This document shows positions 19,802 to 29,834 of a stretch of 64,000 nucleotides of DNA, piece by piece (position 1 is the first letter of the stretch; each line of letters opens with the position of its first letter). Both the position numbers and the translations under genes were made by a program. The notes below the pieces were generated by a model. That model did no database searches and had not been told where the DNA came from. It saw nothing but the letters and a program-made list of their open reading frames with translations. The stretch is from Nevskiaceae bacterium (GTDB lineage: Bacteria; Pseudomonadota; Gammaproteobacteria; Nevskiales; Nevskiaceae): NCBI GenBank assembly GCA_004298465.1, contig SCRT01000012.1, forward strand, positions 292,846 to 356,845, written 5' to 3'.

Positions 19802-20437
19802 ATGCGTCTCGACAAGAGAATGTGCGCCACTGCAGGCGTCGCGCTGGTTGCCGTGCTGGCGGCAACGCCATTTGCCCATGCGGAAACCACAACCGACAAG
19901 AGCTATTCCGACAGTTCGCACGTTTATGTTGCGGTCATGCCGGGCTGGTTCTATGCGGACAAGAAGCGCGGCACCTTCGCCGGTGGTGACAACGGCACGC
20001 AGCGTGGGAACTTCACGATGTCCGGCATCGTGGGCTGGCAGTTCGATCCGAAATGGCAGGTCGAGCTGAACGTGTTCGGCACCAGCCTCTACACCTCGCG
20101 CAGCGCGGTGGGCACCGATTTCTACCAGGAAGGCCTGTCGGTCGACCTCTCCTACAACCTCTATGGCGACCGCACCGGCTGGATCACGCCGTTCGTCATC
20201 GGCGGCATCGGTGGTGTGTACGACGACGTCGTGCCCAACCATTACGATTCCGTCAATTTCCAGGCCAACGCCGGCCTGGGCGCGGTCTCGGGGCCGATCT
20301 TCCGCAGCGGCCTGCTGCAAGGCCTGAAGTTCCGCATCGAGGCGCGCTATCTGTACGACACCTTCAGCAAGGGCATGAGCGACGCACGTGCGAGCATGGG
20401 TCTGGAGCTGCCGATCGGCACAAGACGGTCGTGGTGA
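19802..20437 (+). CDS. OmpA-like protein, N-terminal barrel part (frameshifted gene)
   Basis: The ATG has AGGGAG upstream. Residues 1-27 are a signal peptide ending ATPFAHA. The mature part is an OmpA-type 8-strand beta-barrel (SHVYVAVMPGWFYADKK, LSYNLYGDRTGWITPFVIGGIGG, KFRIEARYLYDTFSKG). The frame reads into a stop at 20435, just where the OmpA linker should begin; the rest continues in the next frame from 20419. Loss of one base in or near GGCAC at 20417-20421 would rejoin the halves. As it stands the product is a barrel without its peptidoglycan anchor. It may be a real mutation or a base-call error. Confidence 0.8.
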   Translation: MRLDKRMCATAGVALVAVLAATPFAHAETTTDKSYSDSSHVYVAVMPGWFYADKKRGTFAGGDNGTQRGNFTMSGIVGWQFDPKWQVELNVFGTSLYTSRSAVGTDFYQEGLSVDLSYNLYGDRTGWITPFVIGGIGGVYDDVVPNHYDSVNFQANAGLGAVSGPIFRSGLLQGLKFRIEARYLYDTFSKGMSDARASMGLELPIGTRRSW

Positions 20438-20910
20438 AGACCGTGGAAGTGCCGTCGCCGCCGGTCATCAAGACCGTGGAAGTGCCGACCCCGCCGAAGA
20501 TCATCCGCTGCCCGGCGCCGTTCCCCGGTGCCAAGCTTGATGAAAACGGCTGTGCCATCGCGCCGCAGAAAGTCGTGCTGCACGGCGTGCACTTCGAGTT
20601 CAACAAGGCCACGCTGCTGGTCGACTCCAAGGCCCTGCTCAACCAGGTTGGCGAGGCCATGAAGTCGCAGAAAGGCATGACGGTGCGCATCGACGGCCAT
20701 ACCGACGACATCGGTTCCGACGCCTACAACATGAAGCTGTCCCAACAGCGCGCCGACTCGGTCCGGGCCTACCTGATCACGCGCGGAATCGACGGATCAC
20801 GCATGTCGACGCAGGGCTTCGGCAAGCGCAAGCCGATCGTCACGCCGCAGAACACCGCAGCTGCGCGCGAGCTGAACCGCCGTGTCGAATTCGACATCCT
20901 GACGCCGTAA
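20419..20910 (+). pseudogene. OmpA C-terminal peptidoglycan-binding domain, out of frame with its barrel
   Basis: Continues the preceding gene in the -1 frame. It begins with a Pro/Val linker with an imperfect repeat (KTVEVPSPPVIKTVEVPTPP), then CPAPFPGAKLDENGC. Next is a full OmpA-C domain: HFEFNKATLLVDSKALLNQV, RIDGHTDDIGSDAYNMKLSQ, RAYLITRGIDGSRM, ELNRRVEF. The diaminopimelate-contacting Asp and Arg of the NxxLSxxRA and NRRVE regions are present. No good independent start is seen (GTG at 20431 is possible), and without a signal peptide it would not be exported. The conserved sequence argues that loss of frame is recent or artefactual. Confidence 0.8.
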
Positions 20911-20932
20911 TCGCCAGACGAGGCTACTTTTT

Positions 20933-22768
20933 ATGAGAATCAACATGAATGGCAAGAATTGGCTTGGTGCCGCAGCAGCCGTCGCCGCAGGTGTGGCACT
21001 GGCGCTGAATGCCGGCTGCACGGCGAACGACAGTTCCCTCGGAAACCGCGGGACGGGCGGCGAACTGGTTCACCTGACGGCGTCGCCGAGCAGCGTGACA
21101 CAAGGTCAGACGACAACCCTGCTGTGGAATCATCCGGAGGCCAGCAGCTGCACCTTGTCCGGAACCGATCCGAACGGTGCGCCATTGACCGGCTTTGGCG
21201 GCAGTGTGAAGGCAGGCGGTACCGCAACCACGCCGGTCCTGGCCCAGCTCACCACCAGCACGAATCACTATGTCTTTTCGCTCGTGTGCTCGGACAGCAC
21301 GACGGGTGCAGCCGGCACGCCGGAAACCGCCTCGGTCACGGTGACCCCGCCAACGGCGGGTGCGCCCTCGATCACCGGCCAGCATGCCGACCCGAATCCG
21401 GTGGCGACCGGAGGAACTTTCCAGATCATCTGGACGGCGACGCCGGGCAGTGTCTGCACGGTGACCGGGCCGGGAGCGCCGACGGGCAACGTGACCAGTC
21501 CGGTTACGGTCACGGCATCAAGCACGGCCGGTACCTACAACTATTCCATCACTTGCACGGGTGCGGATGGCCAGAAGACCACGGTCACGGTTCCGGTTGC
21601 GGTCGGCAACCAGGTGCCCCTGACGGTGGCCCCGAACCAGACGCAAGCGAACGGCAAGGGGAGCGGGTCATCCTCGACGCTGCTGTGGAGCCACCCGCAG
21701 GCCACATCCTGCATGTTGTCGGGTACGGTGACGCCAGCTGGCAGCACGAGTCCTCAACCCATTCCGGGGAGCGCGTTCACGAACCTGCCTGCCGGCAGCA
21801 CGGTGAATGGCAATACCATTACCGTGCCGACGGGTGGCACAGCCACCACACCGGTGCAGACGCAGATCGGAACGTACACCTACACCTTGGCGTGCACGGA
21901 CAAGACCGATCCGCCCGCAACGGTAACGGTGGGCCAGCAGGCGTTGCCAGTGGCCACCGGCAATTGCGATGTTCCGGATATCAATGCCGGCAACGCCACG
22001 CCGCTGGTGGACCAGCAAGGCGTGCAGGCCCAGCCGTTCACGGTTTCGGCGCCATCGTCGGGACTCTGCATCGGGTGTAGCGTTTCGGGCCAGGGCAACC
22101 TCGTCGATACAGACATCACGAATGCCGCCACGGTGAACATTCCGATCGGCCTGCTGAGCCTGCAGGCAGTAAACGGCGTACTCAACACCACGCCCATCCT
22201 GAGCGCCCTGCTCGGGACCGGCGGGTTGCTGGGCGCGATCACCGGGCCGCTTCAGGGCGCCGTTTTGACGCCACTGGGTGAGGCGCTGGGGGGTATCCAG
22301 AACATCAATATGAGAGGGAACGTCGATTCGACGACCAGAGACAGCACCACACCGATCGCCTACAAGGCGGGGCAGGTCGTCGGCTTCGCCGTCAATCCCG
22401 ACCAGCAATTGCTGGCGGTTGGTGCGGTGCAGTTCTTCTCGATCTGCCCGCTGGCTCAGGACGGCAGCGTGATCAGCGCCGCATGCAGCGAGAACCTTGC
22501 CCAGCCCGGTGGCACCACGGGTGGTCAGGCCGATCCGGTCAAGCTGCAGCTGCTCAACCTGACTCAGGGGGTTGCGGGGACCTCGGCTCCGAACGCGTTT
22601 GTCAGCTATGTGCCGCCTGCAAGCCAGTTCGGTACGAATGTCGATGCGAATGGCAACCCGCAGTTCTACGGCCTGCAGCTGGCGGTGGCCGGCCTTGCCA
22701 ACGTCAACAACAACACGCAGGTGTTCTACGGTTGTGTGGCCAATCCGGCTCCAGCTCCGGCGCCGTGA
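20933..22768 (+). CDS. Secreted lipoprotein with Ig-like repeats
   Basis: A 611-residue protein with a lipoprotein signal (ALALNAGC, lipobox Cys29). Three related Ig-like modules follow: HLTASPSSVTQGQTTTLLW...SC (about 48-115), ADPNPVATGGTFQIIW...VC (about 150-220) and TVAPNQ...STLLWSHPQATSC (about 228-325). Each has the Trp/Cys core of bacterial Ig folds. The last 260 residues (from DVPDINAGNATPLV) are not recognised; they hold a hydrophobic Gly/Leu-rich stretch (LSALLGTGGLLGAITGPLQG) that might associate with membrane or polymer. It lies 22 bp after the OmpA gene, probably in one transcript, ended by a strong terminator. Function unknown; likely cell-surface. Confidence 0.75.
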   Translation: MRINMNGKNWLGAAAAVAAGVALALNAGCTANDSSLGNRGTGGELVHLTASPSSVTQGQTTTLLWNHPEASSCTLSGTDPNGAPLTGFGGSVKAGGTATTPVLAQLTTSTNHYVFSLVCSDSTTGAAGTPETASVTVTPPTAGAPSITGQHADPNPVATGGTFQIIWTATPGSVCTVTGPGAPTGNVTSPVTVTASSTAGTYNYSITCTGADGQKTTVTVPVAVGNQVPLTVAPNQTQANGKGSGSSSTLLWSHPQATSCMLSGTVTPAGSTSPQPIPGSAFTNLPAGSTVNGNTITVPTGGTATTPVQTQIGTYTYTLACTDKTDPPATVTVGQQALPVATGNCDVPDINAGNATPLVDQQGVQAQPFTVSAPSSGLCIGCSVSGQGNLVDTDITNAATVNIPIGLLSLQAVNGVLNTTPILSALLGTGGLLGAITGPLQGAVLTPLGEALGGIQNINMRGNVDSTTRDSTTPIAYKAGQVVGFAVNPDQQLLAVGAVQFFSICPLAQDGSVISAACSENLAQPGGTTGGQADPVKLQLLNLTQGVAGTSAPNAFVSYVPPASQFGTNVDANGNPQFYGLQLAVAGLANVNNNTQVFYGCVANPAPAPAP

Positions 22769-22796
22769 TGCAGTAGTAGCCGGGCCTTGAATGAAG

Positions 22797-22826
22797 GCGC
22801 GCAGTCGCAAGGCTGCGCGCTTTTTT
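22797..22826 (+). terminator. Rho-independent terminator
   Basis: Perfect 8-bp stem GCGCGCAG/CTGCGCGC, 8-base loop, then six T. It ends the OmpA/Ig-like lipoprotein unit. Confidence 0.9.
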
Positions 22827-22901
22827 ACTGTGCGAGACCTGATTTCACCGGCAAACCATGGCCACGGACCGCGGGTTAGCTCATGCGGCCCCGGTTCAAT
22901 C

Positions 22902-23028
22902 GATCGCGCGCAGGCGCGCTCCTACGCCTGGAAGCCACCTCGCCGCGTCTGTCGTAGGAGCTTGCCTGCAAGCGACAGGTTGTGGCGATGGCGGCGGTTG
23001 AACCGGTCGCGAACAGGTTCGCTTCTAC
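22902..23028. repeat. REP-like cluster (three half-elements)
   Basis: An inverted pair (GATCGCGCGCAGGCGCGCTCC and GTCGTAGGAGCTTGCCTGCA) and a third half, GTCGCGAACAGGTTCGCTTC, at 23006. It lies between the Ig-like lipoprotein gene and the oppositely oriented DUF350 gene. Confidence 0.7.
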
Positions 23029-23065
23029 GATCGAAACGGCTGGTCGCGTGTGTTGGCCGCCGCCG

Positions 23066-23293
23066 TCAGTTCAGGCTCAGCCCGATGACCAGCCCCATGC
23101 CGAGGCCGGTGGCGATGAAGATGCCCATGACGGCAAGGCCGACAGCGACGTTGCCGGCCTTGAGCTCGTCGCGCACGTTGAAGCCGACGACGTTGAGGAA
23201 CAGGCGATAGGCGATCCAGCCGCCAGCCAGCATCATCAGCCCGCCCATGGCCGCGTAGGCGAGGTTCAGGATGGCAGGGTTCAGGAAATCCAT
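23066..23293 (-). CDS. DUF350 domain small membrane protein
   Basis: A 75-residue protein with two hydrophobic helices (about residues 12-35 and 49-73) around the polar [17 protein letters not shown]. The conserved E(L/I)K.GNxAVxL motif is typical of DUF350. The family has no settled function. It diverges from glnA. Confidence 0.75.
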   Translation of the reverse strand: MDFLNPAILNLAYAAMGGLMMLAGGWIAYRLFLNVVGFNVRDELKAGNVAVGLAVMGIFIATGLGMGLVIGLSLN

Positions 23294-23488
23294 GGGCGCT
23301 GGCCGTCGGGTCGTCTTGTCGCGATGTCACGAGTATACGGTGCTCGTGGTATGTGGGTGCGTCATCAGGGCGCCAAATTTTTTTGCCGTGGATGTGGATT
23401 TTGTCGTGTACGCGGGGCGGCATCCATTAAAATGCACATTTGCCGTGCGCGCATTCCCCCCACCGGCGGCACAACTGGAGACTTCACA

Positions 23489-24898
23489 ATGTCGAGCAAA
23501 GAGGTTCTGAAGCTGATGGAGGAAAAAGGCGTCAAGTACGTCGATTTCCGTTTCTGTGACACGCGCGGCAAGGAGCAGCACGTCAGCGCCCCCGCGCATA
23601 CGGTGGACGAGGATCTGTTTGCCGAAGGCAAGATGTTTGATGGGTCTTCGATTGCCGGATGGAAGGGCATCAACGAGTCCGACATGATCCTGATGCCGGA
23701 TTCGGAGACGGCGTTCATCGACCCGTTCTACGAGGACCCGACACTGGTTCTGACCTGCGACGTCATCGACCCCGGCACCATGCAGGGTTACGGGCGCGAT
23801 CCGCGCTCGCTCGCACACCGCGCCGAGGCCTACCTGAAGTCCACCGGCATCGCCGATACGGCGTTCTTTGGCCCGGAAAATGAATTCTTCGTGTTTGATT
23901 CCGTGCGTTCCGACAGCGGCATCTGGGGTTCCTACGTCTATGTGGACTCCGAGGAAGCGGCCTGGAACAACGGCAAGGAGTATGCGGACGGCAACACCGG
24001 TCATCGGCCCGGCATCAAGGGCGGCTATTTCCCGGTGCCGCCCGTTGACTCGTTGCAGGACCTGCGCTCGGCGATGTGCACGACGCTGGAGGAAGTCGGC
24101 ATCGTCACGGAAGTGCACCACCACGAGGTGGCGACGGCCGGCCAGTGCGAGATCGGCGCGAAGTTCAACACGCTGGTGAAGAAGGCGGACGAAGTGCTGC
24201 GCCTGAAGTACGTGATCCAGAACGTTGCCCACCAGTACGGCAAGACCGCGACGTTCATGCCCAAGCCGATCGTCGGTGACAACGGCAGCGGAATGCACGT
24301 GCACCAGTCGCTGGCCAAGGGTGGCAAGAACCTGTTTTCTGGCGACCAGTACGGCGGCCTGTCGGAAATGGCGCTGTACTACATCGGCGGCATTCTCAAG
24401 CACGCTCGCGCCATCAACGCCTTCACGAACCCCGGCACGAACAGCTACAAGCGCCTGGTTCCCGGTTTCGAGGCGCCGGTGATGCTGGCTTATTCGGCGC
24501 GCAACCGCTCTGCTTCCATCCGCATTCCGTGGGTATCCAGCCCGAAGGCGCGGCGCATCGAGATCCGCTTCCCGGATTCGCTGGCCAACCCGTACTTCGC
24601 GTTTGCGGCGATGATGATGGCGGGGCTCGACGGCATCCAGAACAAGACCCATCCCGGCGAGGCGATGGACAAGGACCTCTACCACCTGCCGCCGGAAGAA
24701 GACAAGAAAGTGCCGCGCGTCTGCCATCGGCTGGACCTGGCGCTCGACGCCCTGGACCACGACCGCGAGTTCCTCAAGCGCGGCGACGTGTTCAGCGACG
24801 ACCTGATCGACGCCTATATCGGTGTGAAGATGCAGGAAGTCACCCGCTTGCGCATGACGACGCACCCGGTTGAGTTCGAGATGTACTACTCGCTGTAA
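23489..24898 (+). CDS. glnA: Glutamine synthetase, type I
   Basis: A 469-residue enzyme: glutamate + NH3 + ATP to glutamine, a dodecamer in the cytosol. It shows [28 protein letters not shown], the ATP site [35 protein letters not shown] and [10 protein letters not shown]. The adenylylation tyrosine context [11 protein letters not shown] is kept, so GlnE control is expected (GSI-beta). The start has GGAG at 9-base spacing. No clear sigma-54 promoter was found in the 195 bp upstream, unlike glnK. A strong terminator follows, so it is probably monocistronic. Confidence 0.97.
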   Translation: MSSKEVLKLMEEKGVKYVDFRFCDTRGKEQHVSAPAHTVDEDLFAEGKMFDGSSIAGWKGINESDMILMPDSETAFIDPFYEDPTLVLTCDVIDPGTMQGYGRDPRSLAHRAEAYLKSTGIADTAFFGPENEFFVFDSVRSDSGIWGSYVYVDSEEAAWNNGKEYADGNTGHRPGIKGGYFPVPPVDSLQDLRSAMCTTLEEVGIVTEVHHHEVATAGQCEIGAKFNTLVKKADEVLRLKYVIQNVAHQYGKTATFMPKPIVGDNGSGMHVHQSLAKGGKNLFSGDQYGGLSEMALYYIGGILKHARAINAFTNPGTNSYKRLVPGFEAPVMLAYSARNRSASIRIPWVSSPKARRIEIRFPDSLANPYFAFAAMMMAGLDGIQNKTHPGEAMDKDLYHLPPEEDKKVPRVCHRLDLALDALDHDREFLKRGDVFSDDLIDAYIGVKMQEVTRLRMTTHPVEFEMYYSL

Positions 24899-24910
24899 GC
24901 GTCTGGAACG

Positions 24911-24954
24911 AAAAGCGCGGGCGTGGTCTTTGAAGGTTGCGCCCGCGCTTTTTT
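24911..24954 (+). terminator. Rho-independent terminator of glnA
   Basis: Stem AAGCGCGGGC/GCCCGCGCTT, an 18-base loop, then T4, with an A-tract on the 5' side. It lies 12 bp after the glnA stop. Confidence 0.88.
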
Positions 24955-25045
24955 GGTGTGTTGGGAATGGGCGGTCACGTGAACGCGGTCTTCCTCGATT
25001 GTTGGGGCACGGACTGCGGATCGGCACACATTGTGGGTGGGGATA

Positions 25046-25196
25046 GTCGCGTGCAGGCGCGCTCCTACCGGAAATCGTGTTATCGCAGACACCCGTAGGA
25101 GACGGCCTGCCGGCGCCTGTCCGCCGGACGTGTTGGTCGCGTACGGGACCCTTCTACAGGGGATGCGTTGCTGTAGGAACCCGCTTGCGGGCGACC
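25046..25196. repeat. REP-like cluster (about four half-elements)
   Basis: Alternating orientations: GTCGCGTGCAGGCGCGCTCC at 25046, GTAGGAGACGGCCTGCCGGC at 25095, a divergent GTCGCGTACGGGACCCTTCT at 25137 and GTAGGAACCCGCTTGCGGGC at 25173. They fill the 351-bp space between the convergent glnA and lysA genes, with the glnA terminator; no gene is seen there. Confidence 0.75.
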
Positions 25197-25249
25197 TGCA
25201 GACTCAGCGGGCAGAGGATGGAGCGGCGCTTTTCCGACTGCTTCCTGCG

Positions 25250-26518
25250 TTACGGCGTGCCTACGATGAACGAGTCTCCGGCGAAGCTCAGCGTCGCGAA
25301 GTAGTCGTCCAGCGTTTCCGCACGGCGGATGAGGTCCACGCGGCCGTCCTCCCGCAGCAGGAGTTCCTTCGGCCGCAGCTTGCCGTTGTAGTTGAAGCCC
25401 ATGGCTTGGCCGTGCGCGCCGGTGTCGTGGATGGCGAGCAGGTCGCCGTCCGCCACTTCCGGCAGCGGTCGCTGCACCGCGAACTTGTCGTTGTTCTCGC
25501 ACAGCGAGCCAACCACGTCCACCGGGCGGTCGTGGGGGCCGGGTGCCTTGCCGAGCACGTCGATGTGGTGGTAGGCGCCGTACATGCCGGGGCGCATCAG
25601 CGCTGACATGCAGGCGTCCACGCCGATGCAGGTGCGATAGATGTCCTTGCGGTTGATGGCGCGGGTCACGAGCACGCCGTGCGGCCCGGTCATGTAGCGG
25701 CCGCTTTCCGTGTAGAGCCGCGGCACGTACCCGTTGCGGGCGGCGAACTCCTGCAGCTGCGCTGTGCTTGCAGCCCCCAGCCGTTCGATGTTGAATGCGG
25801 CTTCGCCCGGGCGGTAGGGAATCCCCAGCCCGCCGCCGATGTTGATGAATTCGAAGCGCAGATCGAGTGTTGTGCCGATCCACTCCGCGAGCTTCAGCAG
25901 CATCTCGACGGTCTGCACCATGTATTCCGCATGCAGTTCGTTGGAGGCGAGCATGGTGTGGAGGCCGAAGCGGCGGGCGCCGCGTTCGCGTGCGTGGCGG
26001 AAGGCATCGAGGATCTGCCCGTGCGCGACGCCGAATTTCGCCTCCTCCGGCTTGCCGATGATGCTGTTGCCATCCCGGGTCGGGCCGGGGTTGTAGCGGA
26101 AGCAGATGAGCTCGGGGAATTCCGGCACCTTGTCGATCAGCGAGAGGTCGTCCAGATTCAGGATGCAGCCGCCGTCCGCTGCCGCTGCCGCGAAGGCTTC
26201 CTGCGAGGTGTTGTTGGACGTGAACATGATCTGCTCGCCGCGTGCGCCGGCCTGCCGCGACAGCACGAGTTCGGCGATGGAGCTGCAGTCGAAGCCGAAG
26301 CCCATCTCGCGCATCAGGCGCAGGATGGCCGGGTTCGGCAGCGCCTTCACGGCAAAGTATTCGTTGAAGCCGGGTACGGTGGCGAAAGCCTGTTTAAGGC
26401 GGGCGCCGGTTTCTCGTATCCCGGCTTCGTCATAGATATGAAACGGCGTGCCGAAGTGCTCGGCAATAGACGGCAAGGTCGGGAACAGACGCGCCTGGAA
26501 CGCAGGGGACATGGGCAT
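25250..26518 (-). CDS. lysA: Diaminopimelate decarboxylase
   Basis: A 422-residue PLP enzyme that decarboxylates meso-diaminopimelate to lysine. Fold III marks: YFAVKALPNP with the PLP lysine, MGFGFDCSSIAEL, FINIGGGLGIPY, LYTESGRYMTGP, GSLCENNDKF and DTGAHGQAMGFNYNGKLRP. The start MPMSPAF follows GGGAG. The gene is 11 bp downstream of dapL, forming a two-gene lysine/peptidoglycan-precursor unit. Family members on other substrates are made unlikely by the dapL partner. Confidence 0.9.
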   Translation of the reverse strand: MPMSPAFQARLFPTLPSIAEHFGTPFHIYDEAGIRETGARLKQAFATVPGFNEYFAVKALPNPAILRLMREMGFGFDCSSIAELVLSRQAGARGEQIMFTSNNTSQEAFAAAAADGGCILNLDDLSLIDKVPEFPELICFRYNPGPTRDGNSIIGKPEEAKFGVAHGQILDAFRHARERGARRFGLHTMLASNELHAEYMVQTVEMLLKLAEWIGTTLDLRFEFINIGGGLGIPYRPGEAAFNIERLGAASTAQLQEFAARNGYVPRLYTESGRYMTGPHGVLVTRAINRKDIYRTCIGVDACMSALMRPGMYGAYHHIDVLGKAPGPHDRPVDVVGSLCENNDKFAVQRPLPEVADGDLLAIHDTGAHGQAMGFNYNGKLRPKELLLREDGRVDLIRRAETLDDYFATLSFAGDSFIVGTP

Positions 26519-26529
26519 CGTCGTCTCCC

Positions 26530-27768
26530 TTACGCAGCGCGGTGGACGGGCAGGTGGGCCGCGATGCGGCGCATCGCCTCCTGGGTATTCTCGAAACTGT
26601 TGAAGGCGCTGAGCCGGATGTGTCCTTCGCCGCACTGGCCGAAGCCGGCACCCGGCGTGCACACCACGCCCGCGTCGTTCAGCAGGGTGTCGAAGAAGGC
26701 CCAGGAATCGCCGTTCACTTGCACCCAGATGTAGGGTGAATTGTCGCCGCCCACGCAGGCCAGGCCCAGGCGCTGGAAGGCTTCGCGCACATAGCCGGCG
26801 TTGCGCAGGTAATAGTCCGTCAGCCTGCGCACCTGGGCCTGCCCCGCCGTGCTGAACACGGCTTCGGCCGCGCGTTGCACGGGGTAGGACACGCCGTTGA
26901 ACTTCGTGGTCTGGCGGCGCAGCCACAGGGCGTGCAGGGAAACCGGCGCGCCCGCCTGCGTCCACGCCATGCACGGCTTCGGCACCACCGCGTAGGCGCA
27001 GCGCACGCCGGTGAAGCCGGCGGTCTTGGACAGGCTGCGGAATTCGATGGCCACGTCCCGCGCACCGGGAATCTCGTAGATCGAGTGCGGCAACGCCGGG
27101 TCGCGGATGAAGGCTTCATAGGCCGCGTCGAACAGGATCAGCGCGCGGTTGCGCCGCGCGTAGTCCACCCACGCTTCCAGTTGCGGGCGGGTGAGCGCGG
27201 CCCCTGTCGGGTTGTTCGGCGAGCACAGGTAGATGAGGTCCACGGCCGCCTTCGGCAGTTCCGGCGCGTAGCCGTTTTCCGCCGTGCACGGCAGATACGT
27301 CAGCCCGGCATAGCGGCCGTTGGCTCCGGCACCCGTGCGGCCAGCCATCACGTTGGTGTCGACGTAGACCGGGTACACCGGGTCGGAAATGGCGATGCGG
27401 ATGTCGGCGGCGAACAATTCCTGGAAATTGCCGGTGTCGCACTTCGCGCCGTCCGAAATGAAGATTTCATCTGCCGCGATGTCCGCTCCACGCGCCTGGA
27501 AGTCGTTGACGGCAATGGCTTCGCGCAGGAATGCGTAGCCCTGCTCCGGGCCATAGCCGCGGAACGTGTCGGCGGACGCCATTTCATCCACGGCGGCGTG
27601 GAACGCGGCGATGCAGGCCTCCGGCAGCGGACGCGTGACGTCGCCGATGCCCATCCACACGAGCTTGCGTTCCGGGTGCTGTTGCTGGAATTCCCGCACG
27701 CGCTTGCTGATGTTCGCGAACAGGTAGGAAGCCTGGAGTTTCGAATAGTTCTCGTTGACGTGGATCAT
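26530..27768 (-). CDS. dapL: LL-diaminopimelate aminotransferase
   Basis: A 412-residue fold-I PLP aminotransferase. Strong DapL marks: [17 protein letters not shown] at the N-terminus, [73 protein letters not shown] and the PLP-lysine region [14 protein letters not shown]. DapL converts tetrahydrodipicolinate directly to LL-diaminopimelate, bypassing DapD/DapC/DapE. A GTG at 27795 would add nine residues. The route is uncommon in Gammaproteobacteria, so this gene and lysA may have been acquired together. Confidence 0.92.
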   Translation of the reverse strand: MIHVNENYSKLQASYLFANISKRVREFQQQHPERKLVWMGIGDVTRPLPEACIAAFHAAVDEMASADTFRGYGPEQGYAFLREAIAVNDFQARGADIAADEIFISDGAKCDTGNFQELFAADIRIAISDPVYPVYVDTNVMAGRTGAGANGRYAGLTYLPCTAENGYAPELPKAAVDLIYLCSPNNPTGAALTRPQLEAWVDYARRNRALILFDAAYEAFIRDPALPHSIYEIPGARDVAIEFRSLSKTAGFTGVRCAYAVVPKPCMAWTQAGAPVSLHALWLRRQTTKFNGVSYPVQRAAEAVFSTAGQAQVRRLTDYYLRNAGYVREAFQRLGLACVGGDNSPYIWVQVNGDSWAFFDTLLNDAGVVCTPGAGFGQCGEGHIRLSAFNSFENTQEAMRRIAAHLPVHRAA

Positions 27769-27842
27769 GGGAGTCGATGGCAGGGAAGGCGGCACCGCAT
27801 GTCGCTGGCGGCGGTCTGGACAAGTTGCTATTTTGTACCGAC

Positions 27843-28397
27843 ATGGATCGCTTCGTAACGCCGAGTCGCTGTGCTGTTGCGCTGGTCGCCCTGCTGGCGT
27901 GCGGTGTCAGCGCAGCCGCGGACACCGCGGTCTACCGCTGGACCGACGCGCAGGGCGTCGTGCACTTCAGTGCCACGCCGCACGTGCCCGGGCAGATGCC
28001 CACTGAATTGCCCAACCTGCAAAGTGCCGATCCGGTCGAAGCGGCGGCCGGAAATACCACAATGGATACGGCCCCGGCACCCGCTGCGGTGGCCGCGAAT
28101 GCGGCGCCGCGGATCGTGGCCCCGGCGGACAAAACGACATTCCGCGATACGCAGAACGAGGTTCCCGTCACCGTGGCCGTCACGCTGCAGCCAGGGCAGG
28201 GTTTGTTGTACTACCTCGACGGCAAGGCCCAGAACACGGCGCCAACGCAGGCCACAAGCCTGTTTTTGCACGACGTGTGGCGCGGCGAGCACCGCATCGC
28301 GGTGGCGGTGGTGGATGCCAGCGGCGCCGTCATTGCGCGCTCCGACCCGGTCACGGTCTACATGCATCAGGCGTCGATATTGAGGCGAGGGCGGTAA
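27843..28397 (+). CDS. DUF4124 domain periplasmic protein
   Basis: A 184-residue protein with a signal peptide ([19 protein letters not shown]), then the DUF4124 motif [19 protein letters not shown], an Ala/Pro linker, and a beta-sandwich C-terminus ([29 protein letters not shown]...[17 protein letters not shown]) resembling an Ig/Fn3-type fold. DUF4124 occurs in many gammaproteobacterial envelope proteins of unknown role. It diverges from dapL with about 75 bp between. Confidence 0.8.
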   Translation: MDRFVTPSRCAVALVALLACGVSAAADTAVYRWTDAQGVVHFSATPHVPGQMPTELPNLQSADPVEAAAGNTTMDTAPAPAAVAANAAPRIVAPADKTTFRDTQNEVPVTVAVTLQPGQGLLYYLDGKAQNTAPTQATSLFLHDVWRGEHRIAVAVVDASGAVIARSDPVTVYMHQASILRRGR

Positions 28398-28453
28398 TCA
28401 GCACGTGATGAGCGGCCGGGAGAACGCCGCGTTTTCTTTTCGCCGCTTCCGGC

Positions 28454-29683
28454 TCACGGCTCACCGGCCAGCATCTTCTGCGCATGCCACGCCGCCACCC
28501 ATTCCTCGTTCGTTGGCTCGACGCCGACGGTGACGCGGCTGTCGGGGGTCGAAACGGTGGGGGCGTGGCAGGCATTGGCGGCGGCGTCGAGGGCAACGCC
28601 GAGCCATGCGAGCTGGGCGCAGGTGCGCGCACGGATCACGCTGCTGTGTTCTCCCACGCCGGCCGTGAAGACCAGCAGGTCCAGCCCGCCGAGAACGGCG
28701 ACCAGCGCGCCGATCTCGCGCACGATGCGCCGCACATACAGCGCCAGCGCAGCCTGTACGCGTGGGTGGTTTGCTTCCAGCGGCAGCAGTGTGCGCAGGT
28801 CGGCGGACACACCGCTCAGCCCCAGCAGGCCCGATTCGTGGTTGAGCATGTGGATGACGGCATCCAGGCTCAGCTTGCGGATCTGCATCAGGTAGATCAG
28901 CGCGCCCGGGTCGAGGTTGCCACACCGCGTGCCCATCACCAGGCCGTCGAGCGCTGAGAAACCCATGGTCGTGGACACGCTTTTCAGGTCGTGCAGGGCG
29001 CACAGGCTGGCGCCGTTGCCGAGGTGGGCAACGATGACGCGGCCGCGGGCGAGTGCGCCGTAACGCTCCGGCAGCGCATGCGTCATGTATTCGTAGGACA
29101 GGCCGTGGAAGCCGTAGCGGCGAATGCCGCTTTCCCACGCCGACCACGGCAGCGCCATCATCTGTTCCACTTCCGGCATGGTGCGGTGAAAGCCGGTGTC
29201 GAAGCACGCGAATTGTGGCAACGAAGGGTCGAGCGCGGCGAGCTCCTGGACTGCCTCCAGCGCGAAAGGCTGGTGCAGTGGCGCGAGCGGAACCAGCTGC
29301 CTGAGGTCGGCCAGCCGTTCCGGCGTCATCCGCACCGGCGCGAAATAACGGCTGCCGCCGTGCACCACGCGGTGGACGGCAGCCGCCAGTGGGCGTGAGC
29401 CGAGATGCTGCATCACCTGTCTGCGGATGTAGGCCAACGCGTCGCGGTACGGGTGCGCCGCACCCAGCGTGATGGGCCGCGGCGCGATGCCGGTGGCGCC
29501 GAAGTCCGGCTTTTCCACGCCAATACCCTGCACCTTGCCGTTCCAGAACGGGGTACGTGGCAGCGGGTTGGCGCCGGCGTCGAACAGGGCGAACTTGATG
29601 CTCGACGAGCCACAGTTGAGAACGAGAATGGCGCCTGCTGCGGCAGTGGGCAGCGTGGAGTGGACAGGAGCGGCGTTCGGCAT
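28454..29683 (-). CDS. ackA: Acetate kinase
   Basis: A 409-residue enzyme: acetate + ATP to acetyl phosphate + ADP. ASKHA-fold motifs: [114 protein letters not shown]. No pta or phosphoketolase gene accompanies it here. The start MPNAAPVHS is 151 bp from proA, which runs the other way. Confidence 0.95.
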   Translation of the reverse strand: MPNAAPVHSTLPTAAAGAILVLNCGSSSIKFALFDAGANPLPRTPFWNGKVQGIGVEKPDFGATGIAPRPITLGAAHPYRDALAYIRRQVMQHLGSRPLAAAVHRVVHGGSRYFAPVRMTPERLADLRQLVPLAPLHQPFALEAVQELAALDPSLPQFACFDTGFHRTMPEVEQMMALPWSAWESGIRRYGFHGLSYEYMTHALPERYGALARGRVIVAHLGNGASLCALHDLKSVSTTMGFSALDGLVMGTRCGNLDPGALIYLMQIRKLSLDAVIHMLNHESGLLGLSGVSADLRTLLPLEANHPRVQAALALYVRRIVREIGALVAVLGGLDLLVFTAGVGEHSSVIRARTCAQLAWLGVALDAAANACHAPTVSTPDSRVTVGVEPTNEEWVAAWHAQKMLAGEP

Positions 29684-29834
29684 AGGGGTGTCCGTCGTGC
29701 CGCGCAAGCCGCGGCGTGCGGCGGGCATGTTACGGGGTGCGGCGACGTCGGCGCGGAGGTATTTGCCGCGGCCGGCCCTGGCCCTGATACTGAACACTCG
29801 TTTTCATGCCCGCCACATCGGCAATAATGAAGCC

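Noticed and set aside
20410..20440. Programmed -1 frameshifting in the OmpA gene
   Set aside because: No X XXY YYZ slippery heptamer is present at the joint; a simple one-base loss or sequencing error is more likely.
23294..23488. A sigma-54 promoter before glnA
   Set aside because: The nearest GG...GC pair (GGGCGCCAAATTTTTTTGCC) has the wrong spacing, unlike the two well-spaced promoters at 34 and 35 kb.
25046..25196. CRISPR array from regularly spaced GTAGGAG repeats
   Set aside because: Units alternate in orientation, spacing is uneven and repeats are imperfect; these are REP-like elements. No cas gene is nearby.
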